The position numbers and the translations under genes are program-made. Source: Streptomyces sp. PCS3-D2 (GTDB lineage Bacteria > Actinomycetota > Actinomycetes > Streptomycetales > Streptomycetaceae). From it: DNA of 64,000 bases. The first letter of the stretch is position 1. Each line of letters begins with the position of its first letter. The DNA lies in the NCBI RefSeq assembly GCF_000612545.2, contig NZ_CP097800.1, positions 2,415,001 through 2,479,000 of the forward strand, read 5' to 3'. The notes beneath the pieces were generated by a model. That model was given only the letters and a program-made list of their open reading frames with translations. It ran no database searches and was not told where the DNA came from. Below are positions 56,458 through 64,000 of the stretch, piece after piece.

Positions 56458-57561
56458 CTACCGGACGACGGCCCCGGCCTCGCTCTTGTCGCCGGTGGAG
56501 TGCGCGGTGGCGCCGGCGGGGATCGGCCGGTCGGCCAGCAGGGCGTCCCAGACCATGGCGGACTCCTTCGGCAGGGGCGTGACGCGGTTGGCGTCGATCG
56601 CGTCCGTGGTCACGGGCAGGGTGATCATCTGGAGGTCGGCGGCGTCGATGCCTTGGAGGCTCTGGGCGAACCCGGCGAGGGACTTCACGTCGCCGAGCGC
56701 CTTGTCGGTCGTGAGCGCCTTGGTCCCGGCGTCGGCGAGGTCGAGCAGCTCCTTGGGGCTGTCGAACACGCCGACGCCCTTGACCTGCTTGATCAGCGCC
56801 TTGATGAAGGCCTGCTGGAGCTGTATTCGGCCGAGGTCGCCGCCGTCCCCGACGCCGTGGCGGGTGCGGACGAGCCCGAGGGCCTGCTCGCCGTCGAGCC
56901 TGTTGGGGCCGGCCGGGAGGTCGAGGTGGCTGTAGTCGTCCTTGATCGGCTTGGTGGTGGTGACCTCGACCCCGCCGAGGGTGTCGACGATCCTCTTGAA
57001 ACCGGTGAAGTCGACCTCGATGTAGTGGTCCATGCGGATTCCCGACATCTTCTCGACGGTCTTGACCGCACAGGCGGCGCCGCCGACGGTGTAGGCCTCG
57101 TTGAACTGCGTGCGGCGACCGCCCGGGTCGGACCTCCCCGTACCGGCGACGGCGCACGCGGGGCGGGCGGTCATGGTGTCGCGGGGTATGGACACGATCG
57201 CGGCCTTCTGGTGGCCCTCGTAGAGGTGGACGACCATCGCCGTGTCGGAGCGGGCGGAGCCGCCGTCGTCCCGGCCGTACGCGCCGTTGGCGCCGCCGCG
57301 GGAGTCGGAGCCGAGGACGAGTATGTCCATCGAGCCGTTGTCGACGTCGGCCGGCCGGTCGGTGCCCAGCACCTGGTCGATGTCGACCGTCTTCAGGTTG
57401 CCGTTGAGCTTGACGTAGACGTAGCCCACGCCCGCCCCGCCCAGCAGGAGCACCGCGACGGCGCTCCACCCGGCCGCGGCGACGGCCCGGCGGCGCGCCG
57501 CCGGTCTGCGCCGGCGCGGGCCCGCGGCGCTCCGGCCGCTGCCCTTGCTGTCCTCGGTCAT
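56458..57561 (-). CDS. LytR-CpsA-Psr (LCP) family protein
   Basis: A 367-residue membrane-anchored enzyme of the LCP family, which moves anionic polymers from undecaprenyl-diphosphate to peptidoglycan. A basic N-terminal segment and one transmembrane helix (SAVAVLLLGGAGVGYVYV, about 32-52) precede the domain. Conserved Asp/Arg motifs are DILVLGSDSRGG, SARSDTAMVVHLY, VSIPRDTM and ALGLVRTRHGVGDG. The start MTEDSKG has GAGGAG 4-5 nt upstream. It lies upstream of rpmE on the same strand. Confidence 0.93.
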   Translation of the reverse strand: MTEDSKGSGRSAAGPRRRRPAARRRAVAAAGWSAVAVLLLGGAGVGYVYVKLNGNLKTVDIDQVLGTDRPADVDNGSMDILVLGSDSRGGANGAYGRDDGGSARSDTAMVVHLYEGHQKAAIVSIPRDTMTARPACAVAGTGRSDPGGRRTQFNEAYTVGGAACAVKTVEKMSGIRMDHYIEVDFTGFKRIVDTLGGVEVTTTKPIKDDYSHLDLPAGPNRLDGEQALGLVRTRHGVGDGGDLGRIQLQQAFIKALIKQVKGVGVFDSPKELLDLADAGTKALTTDKALGDVKSLAGFAQSLQGIDAADLQMITLPVTTDAIDANRVTPLPKESAMVWDALLADRPIPAGATAHSTGDKSEAGAVVR

Positions 57562-57933
57562 GGTCTCCTCAGTCCTGGGTCCGGCCCGCGGGTCCGTACC
57601 GGCCCCGCCGTCCACCCCGCGGGTTCCCTGACACAGACGGGCGAATGCGGTGAAGGGTTCCACCGAGGATGCAACCCTCCGTACCGCCAATAATCGCGCA
57701 CGAACCGGGACAGACCTTCCCCGGTCACCCCTCACCTGCGGTTTCGGGCGCACGCCGGGAGTCCCCGCACGAAGGCGACGTGGCGGAGCTCTCAGGTGTC
57801 CCGACGGGCCCAGGACGCCTCCCCGCCGGTGCCGCGGGAGCCGGCGGGAAGCACGGCAGCCCCCGCCGCGGCGTGCGGCGGGGGCTGCTGTGGCGATGCC
57901 TCACGGCCGGCGTGGTACGCCGGCCGACGGACC
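57562..57933. other. 372-bp gap between rho and the LCP gene
   Basis: No gene is supported. It contains the rho terminator (57856-57888) at its right end and should hold the LCP promoter, for which no clear -35/-10 pair was found. Confidence 0.6.
57856..57888 (-). terminator. rho terminator
   Basis: A perfect 14-bp stem GCAGCCCCCGCCGC with its complement and a 5-nt loop, 45-78 nt after the rho stop. Confidence 0.85.
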
Positions 57934-60036
57934 TCAGTCGTCGCTCTTGCCCGACGGGGTCGTCTTCGCGATCTGCATCAGGAACTCCGCGTTCGACTTC
58001 GTCTGCTTCATCTTGTCGAGGAGCAGTTCGATCGCCTGCTGCGAGTCGAGCGCGTGCAGCACCCGGCGCAGCTTCCACACGATGGCGAGCTCCTCCGCGT
58101 TGAGGAGGATCTCCTCCTTGCGGGTGCCCGACGGGTCGACGTCGACGGCCGGGAAGATGCGCTTGTCGGCGAGCTTCCGGTCGAGCTTGAGCTCCATGTT
58201 GCCGGTGCCCTTGAACTCCTCGAAGATCACCTCGTCCATGCGCGAGCCGGTGTCGACGAGCGCGGTGGCCAGGATGGTCAGCGAGCCGCCGTCCTCGATG
58301 TTGCGCGCGGCACCGAAGAAGCGCTTCGGCGGGTACAGCGCGGTCGAGTCGACACCACCGGACAGGATGCGGCCGGAGGCGGGCGCCGCGAGGTTGTACG
58401 CGCGGCCCAGACGGGTGATGGAGTCCAGCAGGACGACCACGTCGTGACCCAGCTCGACGAGGCGCTTGGCGCGCTCGATGGCCAGCTCGGCGACGGTGGT
58501 GTGGTCCTCGGCCGGGCGGTCGAAGGTCGAGGAGATGACCTCGCCCTTGACCGACCGCTGCATGTCGGTGACCTCTTCCGGACGCTCGTCGACCAGGACG
58601 ACCATCAGGTGGCACTCGGGGTTGTTCGTGGTGATCGCGTTGGCGATCGCCTGCATGATCATGGTCTTGCCGGTCTTCGGCGGGGCCACGATCAGACCGC
58701 GCTGGCCCTTGCCGATCGGCGACACGAGGTCGATGATGCGGGTGGTCAGCACGCCCGGGTCGGTCTCCAGGCGCAGCCGGTCCTGCGGGTACAGGGGCGT
58801 CAGCTTCTGGAACTCCGGTCGGCCGCGGCCGGATTCGGGCGCCATGCCGTTCACCGAGTCGAGGCGCACCAGGGCGTTGAACTTCTCGCGGCGCTCGCCG
58901 TCCTTGGGCTGGCGCACGGCACCGGTGGTGTGGTCGCCCTTGCGCAGCCCCGCCTTGCGGACCTGGGCGAGGGACACGTACACGTCGTTGGGGCCGGGCA
59001 GGTAGCCCGAGGTCCGGATGAACGCGTAGTTGTCCAGGATGTCGAGGATGCCCGCGACGGGGATCAGCACGTCGTCGTCGGCGACCTGCGGCTCGTTCGG
59101 CGCGAACTCGTCGCGGCCGCGACGGCCCCGGCGGTCGCGGTAGCGGCCGCGACGGCCACGGCGGCCGCCCTCGTCGTCGAAGTCGTCCTGCGGACCGCCG
59201 TCCTGGCGGCCCTGCTGGCCCTGGCCCTGACCGCGGCCGCCCTGCTGCTGGCGGTCCTGACGGCCGCCGCCCTGGCCACCCTGCGCAGCCTGGCCCTGAC
59301 CCTGGCCGCTCTGGCCCTGCTCGTCGGCCTTGGCGCCACGGTCGCGGCGGTCGCGCTGGCGGTCGCCGCGCTCCCGGCGGTCGCGGCGGCCGCGGCCCTC
59401 GCCGTCCTGGCCCTGGGCCTGGCCGGCGGAGACCGCCGTGGCGGCCTCCGCCTTGGGCTCGGCGGGCGCGGTGGCGGTGGCGGTGTCGGCCTTCTGCTCG
59501 ACCTGCACGGAGACGGGGGCCGAGCTCTCCGGGCTGCCGGAGGGGGCCGTGGCGCGGCGGCGGCGGCGTTCGCCGGCCGGGGCGTCGTCTCCCCCGCTCT
59601 CGGCCGCGCCGGAGCGGGAGGGGCCTCCTGCCGGCTGGCCCGGGATCTCGATCTGCGTCTGCGCGGCAGGCTTCTCGGCCGGGGCCGCGGGGGCCTCCGC
59701 CGGTGCGGCGTCGGCGGCGGCCGTACGGGCCTTGCTGGTGGCGCGGCGCTTCGGCTTGGTCTCGGCGGTGTCCGCGGCGGCGGCAGCGGCCTTGGGGGCA
59801 CCTCCGCCCGCCTGCGCCTCCTTGATGACCTCGATCAGCTGGCTCTTGCGCATCCGCGCGGTGCCCCTGATGCCGAGGCCGGACGCGACCTGCTGCAGCT
59901 CGGCGAGGACCATGCCGTCAAGGCCGGTGCCGGTGCGTCGCCGCCGTCCGGCGGGGGCGGCCGCGGCGCCCGCGGCGGGGGCACTGGTGTCGACAGAGGT
60001 GTCGGCAGCGCCCATCAGATCGGTGGTGTCGCTCAC
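57934..60036 (-). CDS. rho: Transcription termination factor Rho with a large disordered insert
   Basis: A 700-residue RNA-dependent ATPase that ends untranslated transcripts. A Rho_N helical domain (about 38-75) is followed by a long insert (about 80-310) rich in Ala, Pro, Arg, Asp, Gln and Gly, typical of actinobacterial Rho. The RNA-binding cold-shock-like domain starts at about 317 ([19 protein letters not shown]), and the ATPase has [19 protein letters not shown] (about 447-465), [15 protein letters not shown] and the R-loop region. The insert has repeats [17 protein letters not shown] and GQGQ stretches. A 430-bp leader lies upstream. Confidence 0.97.
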   Translation of the reverse strand: MSDTTDLMGAADTSVDTSAPAAGAAAAPAGRRRRTGTGLDGMVLAELQQVASGLGIRGTARMRKSQLIEVIKEAQAGGGAPKAAAAAADTAETKPKRRATSKARTAAADAAPAEAPAAPAEKPAAQTQIEIPGQPAGGPSRSGAAESGGDDAPAGERRRRRATAPSGSPESSAPVSVQVEQKADTATATAPAEPKAEAATAVSAGQAQGQDGEGRGRRDRRERGDRQRDRRDRGAKADEQGQSGQGQGQAAQGGQGGGRQDRQQQGGRGQGQGQQGRQDGGPQDDFDDEGGRRGRRGRYRDRRGRRGRDEFAPNEPQVADDDVLIPVAGILDILDNYAFIRTSGYLPGPNDVYVSLAQVRKAGLRKGDHTTGAVRQPKDGERREKFNALVRLDSVNGMAPESGRGRPEFQKLTPLYPQDRLRLETDPGVLTTRIIDLVSPIGKGQRGLIVAPPKTGKTMIMQAIANAITTNNPECHLMVVLVDERPEEVTDMQRSVKGEVISSTFDRPAEDHTTVAELAIERAKRLVELGHDVVVLLDSITRLGRAYNLAAPASGRILSGGVDSTALYPPKRFFGAARNIEDGGSLTILATALVDTGSRMDEVIFEEFKGTGNMELKLDRKLADKRIFPAVDVDPSGTRKEEILLNAEELAIVWKLRRVLHALDSQQAIELLLDKMKQTKSNAEFLMQIAKTTPSGKSDD

Positions 60037-60466
60037 GAAGGGTCCTTCCCTGGAGCGGACGTCGGCCTGTCTGGCTCGGCGACCGGTTGTGCTGTCCGAC
60101 GACGGCCCTAGGTGTGGACCGTGCCGGGGCGGTGGTCCGCCGATACGGAGATGCGGCGGAAAGAAACGTGCGTGGGTTCGGCGAGAAGCCCCCGAGCTGA
60201 AAGCGTGGGAAAGTCACGCCGATTCCGGAGCGTGCTCGAAACTGCTGGAAGCGATCAAAGCAGTCGGGGAGGCTCCCGGAAGAAATGTGGTCCCGGATGG
60301 GGACACTGAGCACCGAGCCCTGGCGGCTTCCGATGCGCACTTGAGACTAACACTACCGGATCCAATAGATATTCCCCCTCTCAATCACCGGCAATCGCGT
60401 GCTTCCGCGCGGGCGGCCTGCCCTGGCCGCCCGCCCCTGGCCGACTGGTCCTGTCCGAAAGCAGGC
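60037..60466. other. 430-bp gap: rho leader and thrB terminator
   Basis: No gene is supported. The right part holds the thrB terminator (60409-60434). A possible -10 TAGTGT for rho (reverse strand, 60350-60355) would give a leader of about 300 nt, long enough for autoregulation, but no matching -35 was chosen. Confidence 0.5.
60409..60434 (-). terminator. Terminator of the threonine genes
   Basis: A perfect 10-bp stem GCGGGCGGCC with its complement and a TGCCCT loop, 33-58 nt after the thrB stop. Confidence 0.8.
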
Positions 60467-61393
60467 CTAGCCGCCCTGGGTGCCCAGCGGAAGTACGCTC
60501 GCGCCCGCGGCGTCGAGTGCGAGCCGGTTGGCCGCCCACCCCTCGCCCGCGAGCTGCGCGACCTTGTCGGCCGCGTCGTTGTCGACCAGCGCGAGGACCG
60601 TGGGCCCCGCGCCGGAGATGACCGCGGGGATGCCGTCCGCCCGCAGTCGGTTGACGAGTGCCACGCTCTCGGGCATCGCCGGGGACCGGTACTCCTGGTG
60701 GAGCCGGTCTTCGGTCGCCGGCAGCAGCAGCTCGGGACGCCTGGTCAGGGCTTCCACGAGCAGGCCCGCGCGGCCGGCGTTGACGGCCGCGTCCACATGC
60801 GGGACGGTGCGCGGCAGCAGGCCGCGCGCCGTCTCCGTGAGGACCGGCCGGGAAGGCACGAAGACCACCGGAACGATGGATTCGGCGGGCTCCATCCGGA
60901 TCGCCCGGGCGCTGCCCCCGTCCATCCAAGCCAGCGTGAACCCGCCGAGCAGGCACGCGGCGACGTTGTCGGGGTGGCCCTCGATCTCGGTGGCGAGCTC
61001 CAGCAGCGCCGCCTCGTCGAGCTTCCCCTCGCCGCCTATGGTGACGGCGCGGGCGGCCACGATGCCTGCGCAGATGGCGGCCGAGGAGGAGCCCAGGCCG
61101 CGGCCGTGCGGGATCCGGTTGGCGCAGACGACTTCGAGGCCGCGCGGCTGCCCACCCAGCAGGTCGAAGGCGGTGCGCATGGAGCGTACGAGCAGGTGGC
61201 TCTCGTCCCGCGGGAGGGTGTCGGCGCCCTCACCCGCGATGTCGATGTCCAGGCCGGAGTCGGCCACCCGGACCACGACGTCGTCGTAGAGCCCCAGGGC
61301 CAGGCCCAGGGCGTCGAACCCGGGGCCGAGGTTGGCACTGCTGGCGGGGACGCGCACCCGTACGGCGGCGGCGCGGAACGCTGGACCGGCCAT
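60467..61393 (-). CDS. thrB: Homoserine kinase
   Basis: A 308-residue GHMP kinase that phosphorylates homoserine, the substrate of threonine synthase. Motifs are VRVPASSANLGPGFDALGLA, the ATP loop PHGRGLGSSSAAICAGIV and AVISGAGPTVLAL. The ATG giving MAGPAFRAAAVRV is chosen by family match; GGAG is 12 nt upstream, rather far. The 336-bp gap from thrC suggests its own promoter or attenuation. Confidence 0.95.
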   Translation of the reverse strand: MAGPAFRAAAVRVRVPASSANLGPGFDALGLALGLYDDVVVRVADSGLDIDIAGEGADTLPRDESHLLVRSMRTAFDLLGGQPRGLEVVCANRIPHGRGLGSSSAAICAGIVAARAVTIGGEGKLDEAALLELATEIEGHPDNVAACLLGGFTLAWMDGGSARAIRMEPAESIVPVVFVPSRPVLTETARGLLPRTVPHVDAAVNAGRAGLLVEALTRRPELLLPATEDRLHQEYRSPAMPESVALVNRLRADGIPAVISGAGPTVLALVDNDAADKVAQLAGEGWAANRLALDAAGASVLPLGTQGG

Positions 61394-61729
61394 CGTCCGA
61401 TGACACTCCTTGTGACTGTGCGAGAACTTCGCTCTTCGCTGGCTCGCTGTGAATGTACTGGAGAACGTACGACACCCGAAGGCCCTCGGGGCAGCACCGC
61501 AGTCATATGCGCGGTGGCGGATGTAAGTACAGCCTATCGAAGGAAGGTTCCCTCGCGACATAGGGCGCACAGGAGGCGCACGATGCGTGTCGCGGGCTTC
61601 GACCGGGTTGGACCCGCTTCGGCCGCACTTCGGTCGTCGTACGGGGTGAGTTGCCGGGTCCGGAGGACCCCTGGAGCGCCGTCACGGCACTCGGAGGGCC
61701 CTCCGGGCCCGGCCCCGCACGGGCGGGCG
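61394..61729. other. 336-bp gap between thrC and thrB with stem-loops
   Basis: Two hairpin-forming elements lie close after the thrC stop: GGGTCC-GGA-GGACCC (61656-61670) and the palindromes GGAGGGCCCTCC (61693-61704) and CCGGGCCCGG (61703-61712). They may terminate or attenuate the hom-thrC message. A thrB promoter should lie to the left. No gene is seen. Confidence 0.5.
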
Positions 61730-62800
61730 TCAGACCAGGCCGAGGCGCACCGCGGCGGCTTCGGCGTCGACCGGAACGGTGACCGGCTGCGGCGCGCCGG
61801 CGACCGCCCAGTCGGGGTCCTTGAGGCCGTTGCCGGTGACGGTGCACACGATCCGCTGGCCCGGGTCCACCAGGCCCAGCTCGGCGGCCTTGAGCAGGCC
61901 GGCTACGGAGGCGGCCGAGGCGGGCTCGACGAAGACGCCTTCCTGGGCGGCCAACAGCCGGTAGGCGGCCAGAATCTGGCGGTCCGTCACCTCGTCGATG
62001 AAGCCGCCGGACTCGTCCCGCGCGGCCAGCGCGTGGTCCCAGGAGGCCGGGTTCCCGATGCGGATCGCGGTGGCGACGGTGTGCGGCTCCTTGACGACCT
62101 CGCCGCGCACGATGGGCGCCGAACCGGAGGCCTGGAAACCCCACACGCGAGGCGTACGGGAGGCCAGGCCGTCGGCCTTGTACTCCTTGAAGCCCTTCCA
62201 GTACGCGGTGATGTTGCCGGCGTTGCCCACCGGCAGCACGTGCACGTCCGGGGCGTCGCCGAGCGCGTCGACGATCTCGAACGCGGCCGTCTTCTGGCCC
62301 TCGATGCGTACCGGGTTGACGGAATTGACCAGCGCCACCGGGTAGTTGTCGGACAGCGCGCGGGCCAGGTCCAGACAGTCGTCGAAGTTGCCGTCCACCT
62401 GAAGGATCTTGGCGCCGTGCACGAGGGCCTGGCCCATCTTGCCCAGCGCGATCTTGCCGCGGGGCACGAGCACCGCGGAGACCATCCCGGCCCGCACCGC
62501 GTAGGCGGCGGCGGAGGCCGAAGTGTTGCCGGTGGAGGCGCAGATGACGGCCTTCGCGCCCTCTTCCTTGGCCTTGGTGATCGCCATGGTCATACCGCGG
62601 TCCTTGAAGGACCCGGTGGGGTTCGCCCCTTCGACCTTGAGGTGCACCTCGCAGCCGGTGCGCTCGGACAGCACCTGCGCGGGGACGAGGGGAGTGCCAC
62701 CCTCGCGGAGCGTGACCACCGGAGTCGTGTCCGTCACCGGCAGGCGGTCCCGGTACTCCTCGATGATGCCGCGCCACTGGTGGGTGCGATTGCTGCTCAT
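61730..62800 (-). CDS. thrC: Threonine synthase
   Basis: A 356-residue PLP enzyme that converts O-phosphohomoserine to threonine. The PLP Lys is in [17 protein letters not shown], and the phosphate-binding loop is [16 protein letters not shown]. The class is the short, Actinobacteria/Bacillus type. It lies 6 bp after hom and is certainly cotranscribed with it. Confidence 0.96.
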   Translation of the reverse strand: MSSNRTHQWRGIIEEYRDRLPVTDTTPVVTLREGGTPLVPAQVLSERTGCEVHLKVEGANPTGSFKDRGMTMAITKAKEEGAKAVICASTGNTSASAAAYAVRAGMVSAVLVPRGKIALGKMGQALVHGAKILQVDGNFDDCLDLARALSDNYPVALVNSVNPVRIEGQKTAAFEIVDALGDAPDVHVLPVGNAGNITAYWKGFKEYKADGLASRTPRVWGFQASGSAPIVRGEVVKEPHTVATAIRIGNPASWDHALAARDESGGFIDEVTDRQILAAYRLLAAQEGVFVEPASAASVAGLLKAAELGLVDPGQRIVCTVTGNGLKDPDWAVAGAPQPVTVPVDAEAAAVRLGLV

Positions 62801-62806
62801 GGGTCC

Positions 62807-64000
62807 TTACTCCCCTTCAACACGCATGATGCTGGCGACACCGCGGACGGTGTCCAGCTTCCGCAGCGCCTCGACGGTCCCGGAGAGGGCGGCGTCGGGC
62901 GCGCGGTGGGTGACGACGACGAGGGACGCCTCGCCGTCCTTGCCCTGCTGGCGGACGGTGTCGATGGACACACCGTGCTCCGCGAACGTCGTCGCCACCT
63001 GGGCGAGGACGCCCGGCTTGTCGGCCACATCGAGGCTGATGTGGTAGCGGGTGACGACATCGCCCATGGGGCTGACCGGCAGCTGGGTGTACGCCGACTC
63101 GCCGGGCCCCGTTGCCTCGGCGAGCTTGTTGCGGGCGACGGCGACGAGGTCGCCGAGGACCGCGGACGCGGTCGGGGCGCCGCCCGCACCGGGCCCGTAG
63201 AACATGAGCCGCCCGGCGGCCTCCGCTTCGACGAAGACGGCGTTGTACGCCTCGCGGACGGACGCGAGCGGGTGGCTGAGCGGGATCATCGCCGGGTGGA
63301 CGCGGGCCGTGACGGACGCCCCGTCCGCGGCGCGCTCCAGGATGGCCAGGAGCTTGATGGTGCAGCCCATCCGCTTGGCGGAGGCGAAGTCCGCGGCGCT
63401 GACCTCGGTCATGCCCTCGCGGTACACGTCGTCCAGACGGACGCGGGTGTGGAAGGCGATGCCGGCCAGGATCGCGGCCTTGGCCGCGGCGTCGTAGCCC
63501 TCGACGTCGGCGGTCGGGTCGGCCTCGGCGTACCCGAGGGCGGTGGCCTCGTCGAGCGCCTCCTGGTAGCCGGCGCCGGTCGAGTCCATCTTGTCGAGGA
63601 TGAAGTTCGTGGTGCCGTTGACGATGCCCATCACCCGGTTGATCTTGTCGCCGGCGAGGGACTCGCGCAGCGGGCGGATCAGCGGGATGGCGCCGGCGAC
63701 GGCGGCCTCGTAGTACAGGTCGAGCCCGGCCCGCTCGGCGACGGCGTGCAGCGCGGCGCCGTCCTGGGCGAGCAGCGCCTTGTTCGCGGAGACCACCGAG
63801 ATACCGTGCTCGAAGGCGGTGGTGATCAGAGTGCGGGCCGGCTCGATGCCGCCGATGACCTCGATGGCGATGTCGATGTCGCCTCGTTTGAGAAGGGCGG
63901 TCGCGTCGGTGGTGATCAGCGCGGGATCGATGCCCTCGCGCACCTTGGAGGGGCGGCGGACCGCCACGCCGGCGAGCTCGACGGGCGCACCGATCCTCTG
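62807..64000 (-). CDS. hom: Homoserine dehydrogenase (5' end cut by the window)
   Basis: This reduces aspartate semialdehyde to homoserine, at the branch to threonine and methionine. The visible 397 codons run from RIGAPVELAGVAVRRPSKV to the stop. The NAD-binding residues near the N-terminus are beyond the window. Family motifs are SVVSANKALLAQDGAALHA, VNGTTNFILDKM and a C-terminal ACT domain (YHISLDVADKPGVLAQVATT), which points to feedback control by threonine. The frame stays open at the window edge. Confidence 0.96.
   Translation of the reverse strand, partial: QRIGAPVELAGVAVRRPSKVREGIDPALITTDATALLKRGDIDIAIEVIGGIEPARTLITTAFEHGISVVSANKALLAQDGAALHAVAERAGLDLYYEAAVAGAIPLIRPLRESLAGDKINRVMGIVNGTTNFILDKMDSTGAGYQEALDEATALGYAEADPTADVEGYDAAAKAAILAGIAFHTRVRLDDVYREGMTEVSAADFASAKRMGCTIKLLAILERAADGASVTARVHPAMIPLSHPLASVREAYNAVFVEAEAAGRLMFYGPGAGGAPTASAVLGDLVAVARNKLAEATGPGESAYTQLPVSPMGDVVTRYHISLDVADKPGVLAQVATTFAEHGVSIDTVRQQGKDGEASLVVVTHRAPDAALSGTVEALRKLDTVRGVASIMRVEGE

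Overview
The window is chromosomal DNA of an actinomycete, almost certainly a Streptomyces. It is very GC-rich with strongly G/C-biased third codon positions, and it encodes the Streptomyces-type filament proteins Scy and FilP and the MarR regulator AbsC. From memory, its gene order matches the conserved core region SCO5423 down to SCO5354 of S. coelicolor. That synteny is recalled, not computed. No insertion sequence, integrase, CRISPR array, tRNA, rRNA or secondary-metabolite cluster was seen.

Layout. (1) 1-8.6 kb: pyruvate kinase; a reverse-strand operon of three envelope proteins (DUF6230, DUF6114, Pro/Thr/Ser-rich secreted protein); a thioredoxin-TPR protein; a TetR regulator with a likely operator; the isobutyryl-CoA mutase large subunit IcmA behind a 22-bp palindrome. 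(2) 8.6-15.8 kb: the most variable part. It has two DUF3817 membrane proteins, a MarR regulator, a decayed MFS/regulator pair, a GH6-like lipoprotein lacking two catalytic acids, a thiamine-binding protein, three overlapping AIM24 genes and AbsC. (3) 15.8-18.7 kb: MeaB, thiolase and methylmalonyl-CoA epimerase, which work with IcmA in acyl-CoA rearrangement. (4) 18.8-28.6 kb: Scy, FilP and two ABC exporter pairs. (5) 28.6-41.6 kb: a small zinc-ribbon-like protein, a flavin oxidoreductase, an SCO5389-type protein, NucS, a large ATPase-like membrane protein, a STAS protein, 3-hydroxybutyryl-CoA dehydrogenase, cobalamin adenosyltransferase, a two-component system next to a GH18 chitinase, and DUF2550. 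(6) 41.6-49.7 kb: the ATP synthase operon atpIBEFHAGDC, with a probable Rex operator upstream of atpI. (7) 49.8-64 kb: GlcNAc-phosphate transferase, an SHMT paralogue, a phosphatase-like protein, TsaC/Sua5, PrmC, RF1, L31, an LCP protein, Rho, and hom-thrC-thrB (hom is cut by the window end).

How the genes work together. Metabolism: IcmA, MeaB, epimerase and the adenosyltransferase form a B12-dependent acyl-CoA module. Growth: Scy and FilP build the tip-organising centre. Energy: the atp operon appears to be under redox control. Translation: PrmC modifies RF1, next to L31 and the t6A enzyme.

Most genes are conserved housekeeping genes. The most interesting points are: a shared domain signature in the first and last proteins of the DUF6230-DUF6114 operon, with paired palindromes upstream; three proteins that lack canonical active-site residues (GH6, low-molecular-weight phosphatase, STAS); the AIM24 triplet; and the junction where a divergent transporter/regulator pair lost both 5' ends.
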